DNA of 64,000 nt from Saccharopolyspora rhizosphaerae (GCF_003931915.1 NZ_RSAA01000004.1:124001-188000), one strand, 5' to 3'. Counted from the first letter of the stretch, positions 55,826 through 64,000 are shown. Made by a program: numbers and translations. Notes: generated from the sequence alone by a model not told the origin.

Positions 55826-56518
55826 TCACGCGAGGACGCGCCGGGTGGTGACGCTGACCCCTCCGCTGGCGCGTCCTCCGCACACGTCCACGATGCTCAG
55901 GCAGTAGCGCACCCACATGTTCAGCTGCATCTCCTTGGCCAGCCGGAGCCGGGCGTAGAGGAGGTTCACCAGCTCGCTGCTCGGGCGTGCCCACGTCTCG
56001 ATCTCGAAGCGGAGGCCGGCCTCGTCGGGCACCGCCCGGAACTCGATCTGACCCGCTTCGAGGTGCCCCTTCAACGTCACGAAGCGGAAGCGTTCCTCAT
56101 CGCAGCCGACGACCCGCACCGGCCCGTCCCACGGACCGGGCATGCGCACCAGGAACTCGTCGCCGAGGCGCATGTCGTCCATCCCGCCGCTGGTCTTGTA
56201 GAACTTGGCCACCTCGGTGGGAGCCGCGCAGTTGAGGTTCTCCTTGACCTGCCGCACCAGGTCCGTGCAATCACGCGTGCCCTGCTCGATCCGCACGCTG
56301 AAGAGGCGGTGGTAGAGCTCGCCCACACCTTCGTCGTCGGTCTGGGAACGCTCGTCGAGCAGTTCCGGCGGGATCTCCGGTGGCGGCCGGTCGTCGGTCC
56401 GCACGGTCACCTCGTCGCGGTGCAAGGGCGTGGTTTGCCACAGGTAGCGCCAGGAGACCAGCGCCATGCCCATCAACCACCCCGCCAACAGGGTGACGTA
56501 CCTGGTGATCTTGACCAT
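55826..56518 (-). CDS. DUF1990-like protein with N-terminal membrane anchor
   Basis: 230 aa. Residues 4-25 form one membrane helix (YVTLLAGWLMGMALVSW). The C-terminal 150 residues show the DUF1990 pattern: LGDEFLVRMPGPWDGPVRVVGCD, FRFVTLKGHLEAGQIEFRAV, and a final helix region. The function of the family is unknown. It is divergent from a second DUF1990-like gene at 56814, whose matching part reads WGWAYETLEGHLERGKMSYLVV. The start is ATG 56518 or GTG 56521, with AAGGGAAC upstream. Confidence 0.7.
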   Translation of the reverse strand: MVKITRYVTLLAGWLMGMALVSWRYLWQTTPLHRDEVTVRTDDRPPPEIPPELLDERSQTDDEGVGELYHRLFSVRIEQGTRDCTDLVRQVKENLNCAAPTEVAKFYKTSGGMDDMRLGDEFLVRMPGPWDGPVRVVGCDEERFRFVTLKGHLEAGQIEFRAVPDEAGLRFEIETWARPSSELVNLLYARLRLAKEMQLNMWVRYCLSIVDVCGGRASGGVSVTTRRVLA

Positions 56519-56607
56519 CACGTTCCCTTCGCGGAACCAGCTGGAAGCAGGGATGCTGGCATGGTCCCAACAGTCGAGCAGGCTCACACGTCAGCGAGGT
56601 GACATCG

Positions 56608-56817
56608 GTGATCGCGCTACTACACCGGCTCGGGGTGCGCAGCGCGTACCTGCAACTGGCTTCCCTCGGATCGGTCGGGCTGTGCATCGGCCTGTGGATC
56701 CGGGCGAAGACCGTCGACCAGGACGAGCGCGGCAACGCCGAGCGCAGGGCGCTGTTCGTCGGGCTGTGGCCGACCACCCTCTGGCTGATCGGCGACACCC
56801 TCCGCGAGCTCGAGTGA
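56608..56817 (+). CDS. Small membrane protein coupled to DUF1990 gene
   Basis: 69 aa from the GTG at 56608 (GAGG 8 bases upstream), or 72 aa from the GTG at 56599. Two hydrophobic segments (LASLGSVGLCIGLWI and ALFVGLWPTTLWLIGDTL) flank a charged loop with DQDERGNAERR. The stop overlaps the next start by 4 bases (GTGA), so it is translated with the DUF1990 protein. I do not recognise a function. Confidence 0.7.
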   Translation: MIALLHRLGVRSAYLQLASLGSVGLCIGLWIRAKTVDQDERGNAERRALFVGLWPTTLWLIGDTLRELE

Positions 56818-57533
56818 GCGGCTCCCGCAGCGGCCTGCTCGTCGGTGTCGACCACGTCGCGGCGCTGGACGACCTGACGTGGCGGAAGGTCAACTACGCA
56901 GCCGAGGAGGTCCGCGAGCCGCACTGGAACTTCGACACCCACCGCCGCTTCCTCGGTGTGGAACGGCCCGGACCGCCCGAGCCGGGCAGGATCTGGGAGA
57001 CGGCGTGCCGGCTGGTCCGCGACTACGAGTTCGCCGTCCCCAGCCGGATCCGCGCGATCTACCGGTGCGGCTCCCCGCTGCTCGGCCGGGACTTGCTGTT
57101 GGAAGGCCGCTTCTCCGGCATGCGCTTCCACATGGGCGTGCGCATCACGGAGGTCGTCGACGAAAGCAGCCCGCAGCGGGTTTGGGGCTGGGCTTACGAA
57201 ACGCTCGAGGGGCACCTCGAGCGCGGGAAGATGAGCTACCTGGTGGTCAAGCACCCCGGCTCAGGTCGCGTGGAGTTCGTCGTCTCCGGTTGCTCGCAAC
57301 GCTCGCCCGGTCTGGGCCCGGTGGTGGAGCTGGGCTGGGCGCTGTTCGGCAGGCCGACCCAGCTCCGCTTCTACGGCCACTGCGGGGTGCGCTTGGAGCG
57401 GCTCGTGCGGGAGAGCCTGGCCGGACGACCCCCGGGTCCCCCACGAGTATCCGACGGCGTGGCCTTGGCGCCGTCGGACGGCGTCCCGCACCGCTTCGAC
57501 GTGGTGCACGCCCGCCTCGACCACCCGGGCTGA
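56814..57533 (+). CDS. DUF1990-like protein
   Basis: 239 aa from the GTG at 56814, which overlaps the stop of the small membrane protein. Visible pattern: DDLTWRKVNYAAEEVREPHWNFD, FHMGVRITEVVDE, VWGWAYETLEGHLERGKMSYLVVKHP and GRVEFVVSGCSQRSPG, agreeing with DUF1990. It is soluble and related to the divergent anchored protein at 55826. The C-terminal 30 residues are Pro-rich. Function unknown. Confidence 0.7.
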   Translation: MSGSRSGLLVGVDHVAALDDLTWRKVNYAAEEVREPHWNFDTHRRFLGVERPGPPEPGRIWETACRLVRDYEFAVPSRIRAIYRCGSPLLGRDLLLEGRFSGMRFHMGVRITEVVDESSPQRVWGWAYETLEGHLERGKMSYLVVKHPGSGRVEFVVSGCSQRSPGLGPVVELGWALFGRPTQLRFYGHCGVRLERLVRESLAGRPPGPPRVSDGVALAPSDGVPHRFDVVHARLDHPG

Positions 57534-57553
57534 CCAACCTGCGGGGCCGGGCG

Positions 57554-59407
57554 TCAGGGCATCGGGAGCGGGCCACCGGCGAGCAGGGTGTGCAGCTCCT
57601 GCAGGGACACAGGGCGGCAGAACAGGTAGCCCTGGAAGGCCGAGAAGCCGAGGTTCGCGAGGATCTGGAACTGGGCGGGGTTTTCGACGCCTTCCGCGAT
57701 GCAGACCTGGCCCATGCTGGTGACCATGGCCAGCACTGCGGTGGTGATCCCGCGGTGGGTGGGGTTCTCCGCCAGGTCGGAGATGAAGTTGCCGCTGAGC
57801 TTGATGATGCTGACCGGGGGCCTCTCGAAGTGGACCAGGGAGGAGTACCCGGTTCCGAAGTCGTCGAGCGCGAAGCGCATGCCCCGGCTCGTGAGTCCGA
57901 GCATCGCCCTGCGGGCCGGCTCGGCGAGGGTGGCCAACCGGATCTCGGTGATCTCGAGCACCAGCCGAGACCACTCGAGCCCGGTGCGGTTGATGACGTT
58001 GACGACGTGCTCGCTGTAGCGGGGATCATCGGGCACGACGCTCAGGTTCACCGCCACCGCAGGCGGGTTCGGCGCCAGTTCCGACCAGGCGGCCGCTTCG
58101 CTCGCGGCCCGGCGCAGCACGTACTCGTCCAGGCGGTTCACGAGGTTGCCGCGGTGCGCCGTGGCCAGGATCGTCGCGGGGCTGAGCATGCCGTGCTCGG
58201 GGTGCGGCCAACGCAGGAGCGCCTCGGCCATGAGGATGACCCCGCCCCGGTCGACGATCGGTTGGTAGTGCAGCACCAGGTCTTCGTCTTCGAGGGCTCG
58301 GCGCAGGTCGCTCTCCAGGCCGAGGTGCGCATCGACCTCGGCGATCAACGACGCGTCCGCCACCGAGACGCTGCCGGGCCCGCGCTCCTTGGTGGCGTAC
58401 ATGGCAGCGTCGGCGTACCGGAACAGGTCCTTCACCGTGGTCTCGGGCCCGGAGACGGTGCAGGCACCGATCGAAGCCGACACCTCGACCATGCCCTGCG
58501 GTCTCAGCGGCATCGTGATCCGCAGCAGCTCGCCGACCTGGTCCGTGAGCGCCTCCAAGCCGCCGACCGCGTTGACGTCGGGGCAGAGGACGACGAACTC
58601 GTCGCCGGAGAGCCGGGCGGGCACGCACCCGGCGGGCAGCCCTCCCCGCAACCGCCGGGCCAAGGTGTGCAGCAGTTCATCACCGGCGTCGTGGCCGAGA
58701 CCGTCGTTGATGCGCTTGAAGTTGTCCAGGTCGCAGAACAGGACCGCCACGTTCTCGCGTAGCCCGTTGTCGAGCAGCTCGGTGAGCACATCGCCGAGAC
58801 CGCGGCGGTTGAGCAGACCGGTCAGCTCGTCGTGGGCGACCTGCTCGCGCAACTGGCTGACGAGCTCGGCTGATTCGTCCTCGGCCAGCGCGTCGTTGAG
58901 CGGCGCCAGGCGTTGGGCCAGCGCGACGGTCGAGGCGACGTGCTCGGCGAAGCGGTAGGCGCGCTCGCGCTCGGCCTCGCTCCACGGCTCCTTGCGGTCG
59001 AGGTTGAGCGCCCCGACCGTGCCCGTGGCGGCGTTCAGCGGCACCGACAGGGTGACCGGAACTCCGGCCTCACGCGACTGCTCCGCGAACAACGGCCAGC
59101 GGAGCCGGTCGTTCACCGTCTCGACCTCGACGGTGTGCCCGGTGGACAGCGCCCACACGCACGGCCCGTCCCGCTGGGACTGCTGGAGCCGGTCCAGCCG
59201 CTGTGCGAGTCCGTCGCTGGACGCCACCAGCAGTTGCCCGTCCGGTCGCCGCGGCAAGGTCAGCCCGCACGAGAGGTCCCCACCCGCACCGCCGGCGGCT
59301 TCGTCCACGATGGCCTTCGCGACGTCTTCGATCGACCCGGTGAGGACGATCCGCTGCAACAGACCCAGATCCGACAGCTCCCACGGCGCCTGCGCTGGTG
59401 GCGCCAT
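57554..59407 (-). CDS. GAF-GGDEF-EAL cyclic-di-GMP turnover protein
   Basis: 617 aa. A GAF-like sensor (about 25-175) is followed by GGDEF (200-355, with LSGDEFVVL near 267) and EAL (370-610, with MAEALLRW near 394, DDFGTGYSS near 514 and EGVE near 569). Both catalytic signatures look intact (SGDEF is an accepted variant), so it may both make and degrade cyclic di-GMP. No membrane segment is evident, so the sensor is cytoplasmic. The ATG at 59407 has GGAGG 10 bases upstream. It is convergent with the DUF1990 gene. Confidence 0.92.
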   Translation of the reverse strand: MAPPAQAPWELSDLGLLQRIVLTGSIEDVAKAIVDEAAGGAGGDLSCGLTLPRRPDGQLLVASSDGLAQRLDRLQQSQRDGPCVWALSTGHTVEVETVNDRLRWPLFAEQSREAGVPVTLSVPLNAATGTVGALNLDRKEPWSEAERERAYRFAEHVASTVALAQRLAPLNDALAEDESAELVSQLREQVAHDELTGLLNRRGLGDVLTELLDNGLRENVAVLFCDLDNFKRINDGLGHDAGDELLHTLARRLRGGLPAGCVPARLSGDEFVVLCPDVNAVGGLEALTDQVGELLRITMPLRPQGMVEVSASIGACTVSGPETTVKDLFRYADAAMYATKERGPGSVSVADASLIAEVDAHLGLESDLRRALEDEDLVLHYQPIVDRGGVILMAEALLRWPHPEHGMLSPATILATAHRGNLVNRLDEYVLRRAASEAAAWSELAPNPPAVAVNLSVVPDDPRYSEHVVNVINRTGLEWSRLVLEITEIRLATLAEPARRAMLGLTSRGMRFALDDFGTGYSSLVHFERPPVSIIKLSGNFISDLAENPTHRGITTAVLAMVTSMGQVCIAEGVENPAQFQILANLGFSAFQGYLFCRPVSLQELHTLLAGGPLPMP

Positions 59408-59934
59408 GGTCAACGCACCTCCCCGCGCGTAACCGCGCCCGAAGCGCGGTCCGCGCCCGCGGAACCCGATGACCCCAGCCCAGTCGCCACTGCCTCGTGC
59501 CGCCAGAGACGAATGTCTCCGCCCGCACAACTCGCCCAACCACCGTGGTCGTACATCCGGGTTGATCAGGCGTCAGGGACCCGGAGCGATCCGACACCCG
59601 AGCCGCGACGAGCGACCTGACGCCCTCGGAGCAGTTCACGTCGCCCCGGAACCGCTGTCCCAGGCGTGGGTCCCAACCGGTGCCAGGGGGTTCTGAGCGG
59701 CGCACCGCGACGCCGCGTGCAGCGACGTGCTCGACCTGGAGCCCTCCTCGGCGAGCGAAGGCTTGAGGGGCTCCACGAACGCACAGCTGGTTCCGTGGAG
59801 AGCCTTCGGGGCTTCGCTCTCTCGTCTCGTCCCCGCGAGGACGAGCTCGCCGACCGTCCTCACCCTCTTGGCCTGCTCCTCGGGTGAGGACGCTCGGTCC
59901 ACCTGTCTGCGCGGGGATGCGTGCCGGTCTTGCT
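59408..59934. other. Intergenic region with palindromic repeat
   Basis: 527 bases between two cyclic-di-GMP genes, both on the minus strand. No credible gene. It contains the promoter of the GAF-GGDEF-EAL gene, not resolved by eye, and a copy of the palindromic dispersed element at 59687-59804. Confidence 0.45.
59687..59804. repeat. Palindromic dispersed element, third copy
   Basis: It starts GGGGTTCTGAGCGGC, identical to the copy at 31288, and also shares CGACGTGCTCGA. Further in, GGCTCCACG (59769) and CGTGGAGAGCC (59794-59804) form an inverted repeat. Confidence 0.45.
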
Positions 59935-61209
59935 CTACGTCGGGCGGGCGTGCTTGCGGGCGTACATGTCGCGGTCGGCGCTGTCCAGCAGGGCGCGGGA
60001 GGTGGTCGAGGCGTCGTGGGTGGTGGTCATGCCCACGCTGGCACCCAACCTGACGGGGTGACCGGCGGCGGTGGTCTCCGTGTTCAGCCGGTGGACGAGC
60101 CGGGCGTGCATGACCTCCGCCCGGGCCTCGTCGCCGAGGTGCGCGAGCACGACGAACTCGTCGCCGCCGACGCGGGCCACGGTATCGGCCGGGCGCACGC
60201 TGCACAGCAGCTCGCGTGCTGCGGCCTGCAGGAGCTGGTCCCCGGCCTCGTGCCCGTAGTGGTCGTTGATCTCCTTGAGCCCGTCGAGGTCGATGAGGAA
60301 CACCGCGAGCACCCCGCTCCCACCGCCGAGCTCGGCGAGCTCCTGCTGGAACCGCTCGATCAGCAGGGCGCGGTTGGCCAGCCCGGTCAACGGGTCGTGC
60401 AACGCCATCCGGGTCAGCTCGACCAGGCGCGCTTCACTGACCCGCGCCTCCACCCCGAGCGCTTCGTACTGGCCGACCACGTAGGCCGGCCGATCGTCGG
60501 CCCCCCGCATCACGCTGAGGCGGGCCAGCATCCAGAACGGGTGCCCATCGCGGTGCCGCACGCACGCCTCCTGACGGCCCGTCTCGGCGCGGCCTGCGCG
60601 GAAATCGGCGTACATCGCCTCCACCGGTTTCCGGTAGCCGGGGTAGATCAGATCCAGCCCGCGTTGCCCCAACAGCTCGTCGCGGCGGCGACCGAGCAGC
60701 TCGCAGAGCCTGTCGTTGACCTCCAGGAGGTGCGAGTGCAGGTCCAGCAGTGCCATGCCGATCGGGGCGTTGAGCAACGTCTGACGCCAGAGCTTCTCGG
60801 ATTCGCGGCGGGCGGTGATGTCGTGGCACTGGGAGATGACCAGCTGCGGGCTGCCGTCCGGGCGCCGGACGAGTGAGCTGTTGATGAGCACCCAGACGAC
60901 GCCGCCGTCGGAGCGCACCAGCCGCTTCTCGTCCACGAAGCTGTCCGGGCCCTCCGCCACGAGCCGGTCGATCGCCTTCTTGTCGAGAACCGGATCACCG
61001 GAGTACGTCACCTCCCCCGGACGGAGGCGGAGCAGCTCCTCCCGGTCGTAGCCGAGCAGGCCGCACATGGCCGGGTTGACCTCCACGGCTCGGCCCTGCA
61101 AGTCGAGCAGCACGGTCGGGCTAGGAGCCTGCTGCCACAGCGTCTCCCACGCCATTTCGCCGATCGTGCTCCGCCCTCCGGCCTCCACTCCCACACGGTA
61201 AGCGTCCAT
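59935..61209 (-). CDS. PAS-PAS-GGDEF diguanylate cyclase
   Basis: 424 aa. Two PAS domains (about 20-130 and 135-265; QQAPSPTVLLDLQGRAVEVN and NAPIGMALLDLHSHLLEVND openings) with PAC segments are followed by a GGDEF domain (270-420). The active-site motif is VGGDEFVVL near 347. It should make cyclic di-GMP in response to a PAS-sensed signal. No EAL domain or membrane helix. ATG at 61209. It is tandem with the GAF-GGDEF-EAL gene but separated by 527 bases. Confidence 0.92.
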   Translation of the reverse strand: MDAYRVGVEAGGRSTIGEMAWETLWQQAPSPTVLLDLQGRAVEVNPAMCGLLGYDREELLRLRPGEVTYSGDPVLDKKAIDRLVAEGPDSFVDEKRLVRSDGGVVWVLINSSLVRRPDGSPQLVISQCHDITARRESEKLWRQTLLNAPIGMALLDLHSHLLEVNDRLCELLGRRRDELLGQRGLDLIYPGYRKPVEAMYADFRAGRAETGRQEACVRHRDGHPFWMLARLSVMRGADDRPAYVVGQYEALGVEARVSEARLVELTRMALHDPLTGLANRALLIERFQQELAELGGGSGVLAVFLIDLDGLKEINDHYGHEAGDQLLQAAARELLCSVRPADTVARVGGDEFVVLAHLGDEARAEVMHARLVHRLNTETTAAGHPVRLGASVGMTTTHDASTTSRALLDSADRDMYARKHARPT

Positions 61210-61724
61210 CGTCCCCACCACCCAGCACGAGCACACACGACCCCTCCACGACTACCCGGCTCTTGCGCGGACGAGGCATCACCTCGATCTCGAAGCAGAC
61301 GGGTTCACGCGGGTTCCCCCGTGGACCGTCATCCCCTGCGGAAGGAGGCTTCTGCCCACCCCGTCGACCTGGCGCCAGCCCGACCGAGGTCGGGCCGAGG
61401 GGGCAACCTGCGATGCAGGCAGGAAACAGCCACGACGAAACCGCGGCCTGCGAGCCCGACCGCCTCAGCCTGTGGGCCTGCCCGTCCGGCGAGGACGTCT
61501 CTTCCGTCGCTGCGGCCCCTCCGTGGTTCCCGGTCGCCTGCCCTCCGCCCCCGGACGCAGGGACCGGCGCCAGCCGCACGCCCGGCATCCCGAATGGCCG
61601 AGCGCACCAGACAGCGGGCAGGCGGCCCCGGAGGGGCCGAAGAGGTCAGCGGTGATGCGGGCAGGCGGCCCCGGAGGGGCCGAAGAGGTCAGCGGTGATG
61701 CGGGCAGGCCCGCCGCAGGGGCTT
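61210..61724. other. Intergenic region with tandem repeat
   Basis: 515 bases upstream of the PAS-GGDEF gene without a credible gene; the longest frames are repetitive Arg-rich strings. The right end carries the 43-bp tandem repeat described separately. Confidence 0.45.
61614..61709. repeat. 43-bp tandem repeat, 2.2 copies
   Basis: The unit starting GCGGGCAGGCGGCCCCGG occurs at 61614 and 61657 with no differences, and its first 10 bases return at 61700. GGCCCCGGAGGGGCC inside each unit is a hairpin. The copies abut without spacers, so it is not a CRISPR. Confidence 0.9.
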
Positions 61725-61910
61725 GGACTGCACGGCTCACCGCACTACTTCGCGACGCTGCGGACCCGCTCGGGGCGTCGGTGAAGACAGTGCAGCTGGC
61801 GCTCGGACACAGTTACCGACGATCACTCTGAGCGCCTGCACCCATGAGTGGCCCGGGGCGGTGGGTCGGAGGCGGACGCTCGTCGATGGGGCGCTCGGCT
61901 GTGGGCCCTT
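61725..61910 (+). pseudogene. Tyrosine integrase C-terminal remnant
   Basis: Three frames in order give GLHGSPHYFATLRTRSG, then GASVKTVQLALGHSY, then PTITLSACTHEWP and RRRTLVDGALG. This is the C-terminal end of an actinobacterial phage-type integrase (H-x-x-R box with Arg replaced by Pro here, then LGH and the final Tyr position replaced by Cys). Frameshifts lie near 61778 and 61815. The rest of the gene is absent. It ends against the nadD stop. Confidence 0.75.
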
Positions 61911-61952
61911 CCGGCACAGCCTCGCCCTGCACTCGTTCCAGCGTTGTCCCTG

Positions 61953-62561
61953 CTAGGGGCCCCACTCGGCGGGGACTTCGCGGTAGAGGCCGCGCTTGGT
62001 GATGTACTGGACGATGCCGTCGGGCACGAGGTACCAGACCGGCAGTCCGGCCCGGACGCGGTCGCGGCAGCCGGTCGAGGAGATCGCCATGGCCGGGATC
62101 TCCACCAGCGAGACCGCGCCCTCCGGCAGGTGCGCGTCGTCGAGCGAGTAGCCGGGCCGGGTGACGCCGATGAAGTGCGCGAGCTCGAACATCTCCTCGA
62201 CGCGGTGCCAGGACAGGATCTGCTCCAGGGCGTCGGCCCCGGTGATGAAGTACAGGTCCGCGTCGGGGTACTCCGCGTGGAGGTCGGTGAGCGTGTCGGC
62301 GGTGTAGGTCGGCCCCTTGCGGTCCACGTCCACCCGGCTGACCAGGAACCGCGGGTTGGACGCGGTGGCGATCACGGTCATCAGGTAGCGGTCCTCGGCC
62401 GGGGACACGACCTCGTGGCTCTTCTGCCACGGCTGCCCGGTGGGCACGAAGATCACCTGTTCGAGGCCGAACTGCGCCTGCACTTCGCTGGCGGCCACGA
62501 GGTGTCCGTGATGAATGGGATCGAAGGTGCCACCCATGACCCCGATCCGGCGACGAGACAT
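61953..62561 (-). CDS. nadD: Nicotinate-mononucleotide adenylyltransferase
   Basis: 202 aa. The nucleotidyltransferase motif [16 protein letters not shown] (with H-x-G-H) and the C-terminal [13 protein letters not shown] are diagnostic. It joins NaMN and ATP to NaAD in NAD synthesis. The ATG at 62561 is used since homology starts there, though the frame is open 65 codons further. It is separated from rsfS, its usual downstream neighbour, by the 6.4-kb insertion. Confidence 0.95.
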   Translation of the reverse strand: MSRRRIGVMGGTFDPIHHGHLVAASEVQAQFGLEQVIFVPTGQPWQKSHEVVSPAEDRYLMTVIATASNPRFLVSRVDVDRKGPTYTADTLTDLHAEYPDADLYFITGADALEQILSWHRVEEMFELAHFIGVTRPGYSLDDAHLPEGAVSLVEIPAMAISSTGCRDRVRAGLPVWYLVPDGIVQYITKRGLYREVPAEWGP

Positions 62562-62861
62562 AGCTGACAACCCTAGAGAAGCGCCGCCACCAGGAACATC
62601 AACGGGTCGCCCCGGGGTGTCGGAGGCCACGGTCCCAGCGCGGACTCCCCTCGACCCCCGCGCCGGGATCCGTGGCCGGCCGCGGGGTCCGGTCCAAGGC
62701 TCCCCCCTCGACCGGACCCCGCAACCCTGCGCGAACCTCGGCGGCTGGGGGTCCACCTCGGAACGCGGGCGCTGCCTCGTGGGCGCGCACGGGTGGGACC
62801 CGCGCGTTCCTGAGAACGTGACGCCACCGTGGGCGTGATCTGCGTCACTCGCCCCGGGGGG
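62562..62861. other. Intergenic region between nadD and ferredoxin genes
   Basis: 300 bases between two minus-strand genes, rich in GGGTC and CCCGCG strings. It must hold the nadD promoter. No gene, clear hairpin or repeat was recognised. Confidence 0.4.
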
Positions 62862-63083
62862 TCAGTCTTCCGGGGCGACGACCTTCCCGGTCGCGGCCTC
62901 CTTCACCACGATCGCCTCCACCGGGCAGGACTCCGCCGCGTCGACGACTTCGTCGGCCGGCTCCACCCGGTCCTGGAGCGGTGTGGAGTAGCCGTCGACC
63001 AGCTCGAAGTGCTCCGGGGCGACCCCGGCGCACATGCCCGACCCGATGCAGGTGTTCGCGTCGACCTCGATCGACCAGCTCAT
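62862..63083 (-). CDS. 3Fe-4S ferredoxin
   Basis: 73 aa. Cys12, Cys18 and Cys53 (ANTCIGSGMCAG and ESCPVEAI) give the C-x5-C ... C-P pattern of single-cluster 3Fe-4S ferredoxins. These small proteins pass electrons to a cytochrome P450. It starts 29 bases after the P450 stop with GAGGTGA upstream, in the same direction, so the two form a redox pair. Confidence 0.93.
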   Translation of the reverse strand: MSWSIEVDANTCIGSGMCAGVAPEHFELVDGYSTPLQDRVEPADEVVDAAESCPVEAIVVKEAATGKVVAPED

Positions 63084-63112
63084 GAGTTCACCTCTTCTTC
63101 CTCTGAGCGAGA

Positions 63113-64000
63113 TCACCCCACACCTTGCCACGACACCAGCATCCGCTGAGGCCCTCGGACGAGAAGTCCCGTCTTCCACTCGACGTCCTGCTCGGGAGAG
63201 TGCGGGAAACTCAGGCCGGGAAGCCGCTCCAGCAGCGTGCGCAGGGCGACCTGCAGCTCCATCCGGGCCAGCTGGGCGCCCAGGCAGTGGTGCGGCCCGT
63301 GGCCGAAACCCACGTGCGAGGCCTCGGCGCGCAGCAGGTCCAGCTCCTCCGGGTCGCCGAAGACCGCCTCGTCGCGGTTGGCCGAGCCGATGCTGGCGAG
63401 GACCGGTTCGCCCGCGCGGACCAGCACTCCACCGAGCTCCACGTCCTCGGTCGCGTACCGCGCGAAGCCGGCTCCCACGCCCAGCGGCACGAAGCGCAGC
63501 AGCTCCTCCACGGCCGGGGGGACCAGGTCCAGGTCCGCGCGCAGCTGCCGCAGCTGCTCGGGGTGGGTCAGCAGCACGTGGAGGAAGTTCGGGATCTGCG
63601 AGGCGGTGGTCTCGTGCCCGGCGACCAGGATCCCGGTGGCGAGCAGGACCATCTCGTCCTCGCTGAGCTGGTCGTGCTCGTCGCGGGCGGCGATGAGCCC
63701 GGTGATCAGGTCGTCGGCGGGCTCGGCCCGGCGCTGCGCGATCAGGCCCGCGATGTAGTCCAACATCCGCTCGGTGTAGCCGCTGACCTGCTCGTCGGAG
63801 AGCCTGTTGGTGGACAGGAAGGCGTCCGACCACACCCGGAAGTCGGCGCGGTCCTCGACGGGCACGCCGAGCAGTTCGCAGATCACCGTGATGGGCAGCG
63901 GCAGCGCGAACTCCTCGACCAGGTCGACCGGACGACCTCGCTCGACCATCCCGCTCACCAGCTCGTCGGCGATCTCCTGGGTGCGCGGGCGCAGCTGCTC
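63113..64000 (-). CDS. Cytochrome P450, C-terminal part
   Basis: About 295 C-terminal residues are visible; the N-terminus lies beyond the window. The I-helix oxygen-binding motif is VAGHETTASQIPNFL, the K-helix ExxR is EELLRF, and the heme-binding loop is FGHGPHHCLGAQLAR with the ligand cysteine. It resembles soluble actinobacterial P450s of the CYP105/CYP107 type. Substrate unknown. Electrons are expected from the adjacent ferredoxin. Confidence 0.94.
   Translation of the reverse strand, partial: EQLRPRTQEIADELVSGMVERGRPVDLVEEFALPLPITVICELLGVPVEDRADFRVWSDAFLSTNRLSDEQVSGYTERMLDYIAGLIAQRRAEPADDLITGLIAARDEHDQLSEDEMVLLATGILVAGHETTASQIPNFLHVLLTHPEQLRQLRADLDLVPPAVEELLRFVPLGVGAGFARYATEDVELGGVLVRAGEPVLASIGSANRDEAVFGDPEELDLLRAEASHVGFGHGPHHCLGAQLARMELQVALRTLLERLPGLSFPHSPEQDVEWKTGLLVRGPQRMLVSWQGVG

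Noticed and set aside
61321-61698. 125-codon plus-strand frame across the tandem repeat
   Set aside because: Repetitive Arg/Gly/Pro translation produced by the 43-bp repeat, with no motif or ribosome site.
61614-61709. CRISPR-like array
   Set aside because: Units abut with no spacers, there are only 2.2 copies, and no cas genes are nearby.

Overview
High-GC actinobacterial chromosome, most likely a Pseudonocardiaceae member close to Saccharopolyspora. This is inferred from GC content, frequent GTG starts, gene order and protein style; no 16S gene is present. Two housekeeping blocks have an order familiar from mycobacteria: cdd-CBS/CorC-ybeY-phoH-HIT-rsmE-dnaJ2-hrcA-hemW (1-8037, minus strand), and lepA, rpsT, holA, comEC, comEA, degV, gpgP, rsfS, nadD (39400-62561). 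No rRNA, tRNA, CRISPR array or complete insertion sequence was found.

8104-14562 is an assimilatory sulfate-reduction unit. A short actinobacterial leader peptide precedes sulfite reductase, a small zinc-ribbon protein, cysH (APS reductase), cysD, cysN and a CbiX/SirB-type chelatase. The chelatase would supply the siroheme used by the reductase. A small cysteine-containing protein of unknown role follows.

14791-21942 holds the most unusual feature: two adjacent genes (1601 and 779 aa) carrying five ADP-ribosylglycohydrolase (DraG/ARH)-like domains. The first protein also has an N-terminal SseB-like domain of the kind found in type VII secretion-associated proteins. Only the first ARH domain keeps the full acidic metal site; the other four are increasingly degenerate.

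22017-31074 carries an enoyl-CoA hydratase, a coupled membrane protein/RNase Sa-like ribonuclease/barstar operon, a four-gene valine (isobutyrate) catabolic operon (mmsA, acyl-CoA dehydrogenase, HIBYL-CoA hydrolase, mmsB), a MOSC protein and a nitronate monooxygenase. 31552-34450 is divergent aceA/ramB (glyoxylate shunt and its regulator). 34764-38064 is a LysR regulator and an arylsulfatase. 38749-39322 is a decayed Uma2-type nuclease gene.

After lepA come a VOC protein and a GntR/MFS/mannonate-dehydratase sugar-acid locus with a palindromic operator. These are followed by rpsT, a broken TauE/SafE gene, an EamA transporter and holA. Threonine synthase lies behind a clear SAM-I (S-box) riboswitch whose P1 stem abuts the ribosome binding site. 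The comEC-comEA-degV-gpgP-rsfS block follows.

The usual rsfS-nadD adjacency is interrupted by about 6.4 kb. The interrupting stretch carries two DUF1990-like genes, a small membrane protein, a GAF-GGDEF-EAL protein and a PAS-PAS-GGDEF protein, and next to nadD the frameshifted C-terminal end of a tyrosine integrase plus a 43-bp tandem repeat. The window ends in a ferredoxin and a truncated cytochrome P450. Several intergenic regions contain palindromic or dispersed repeats, listed separately.
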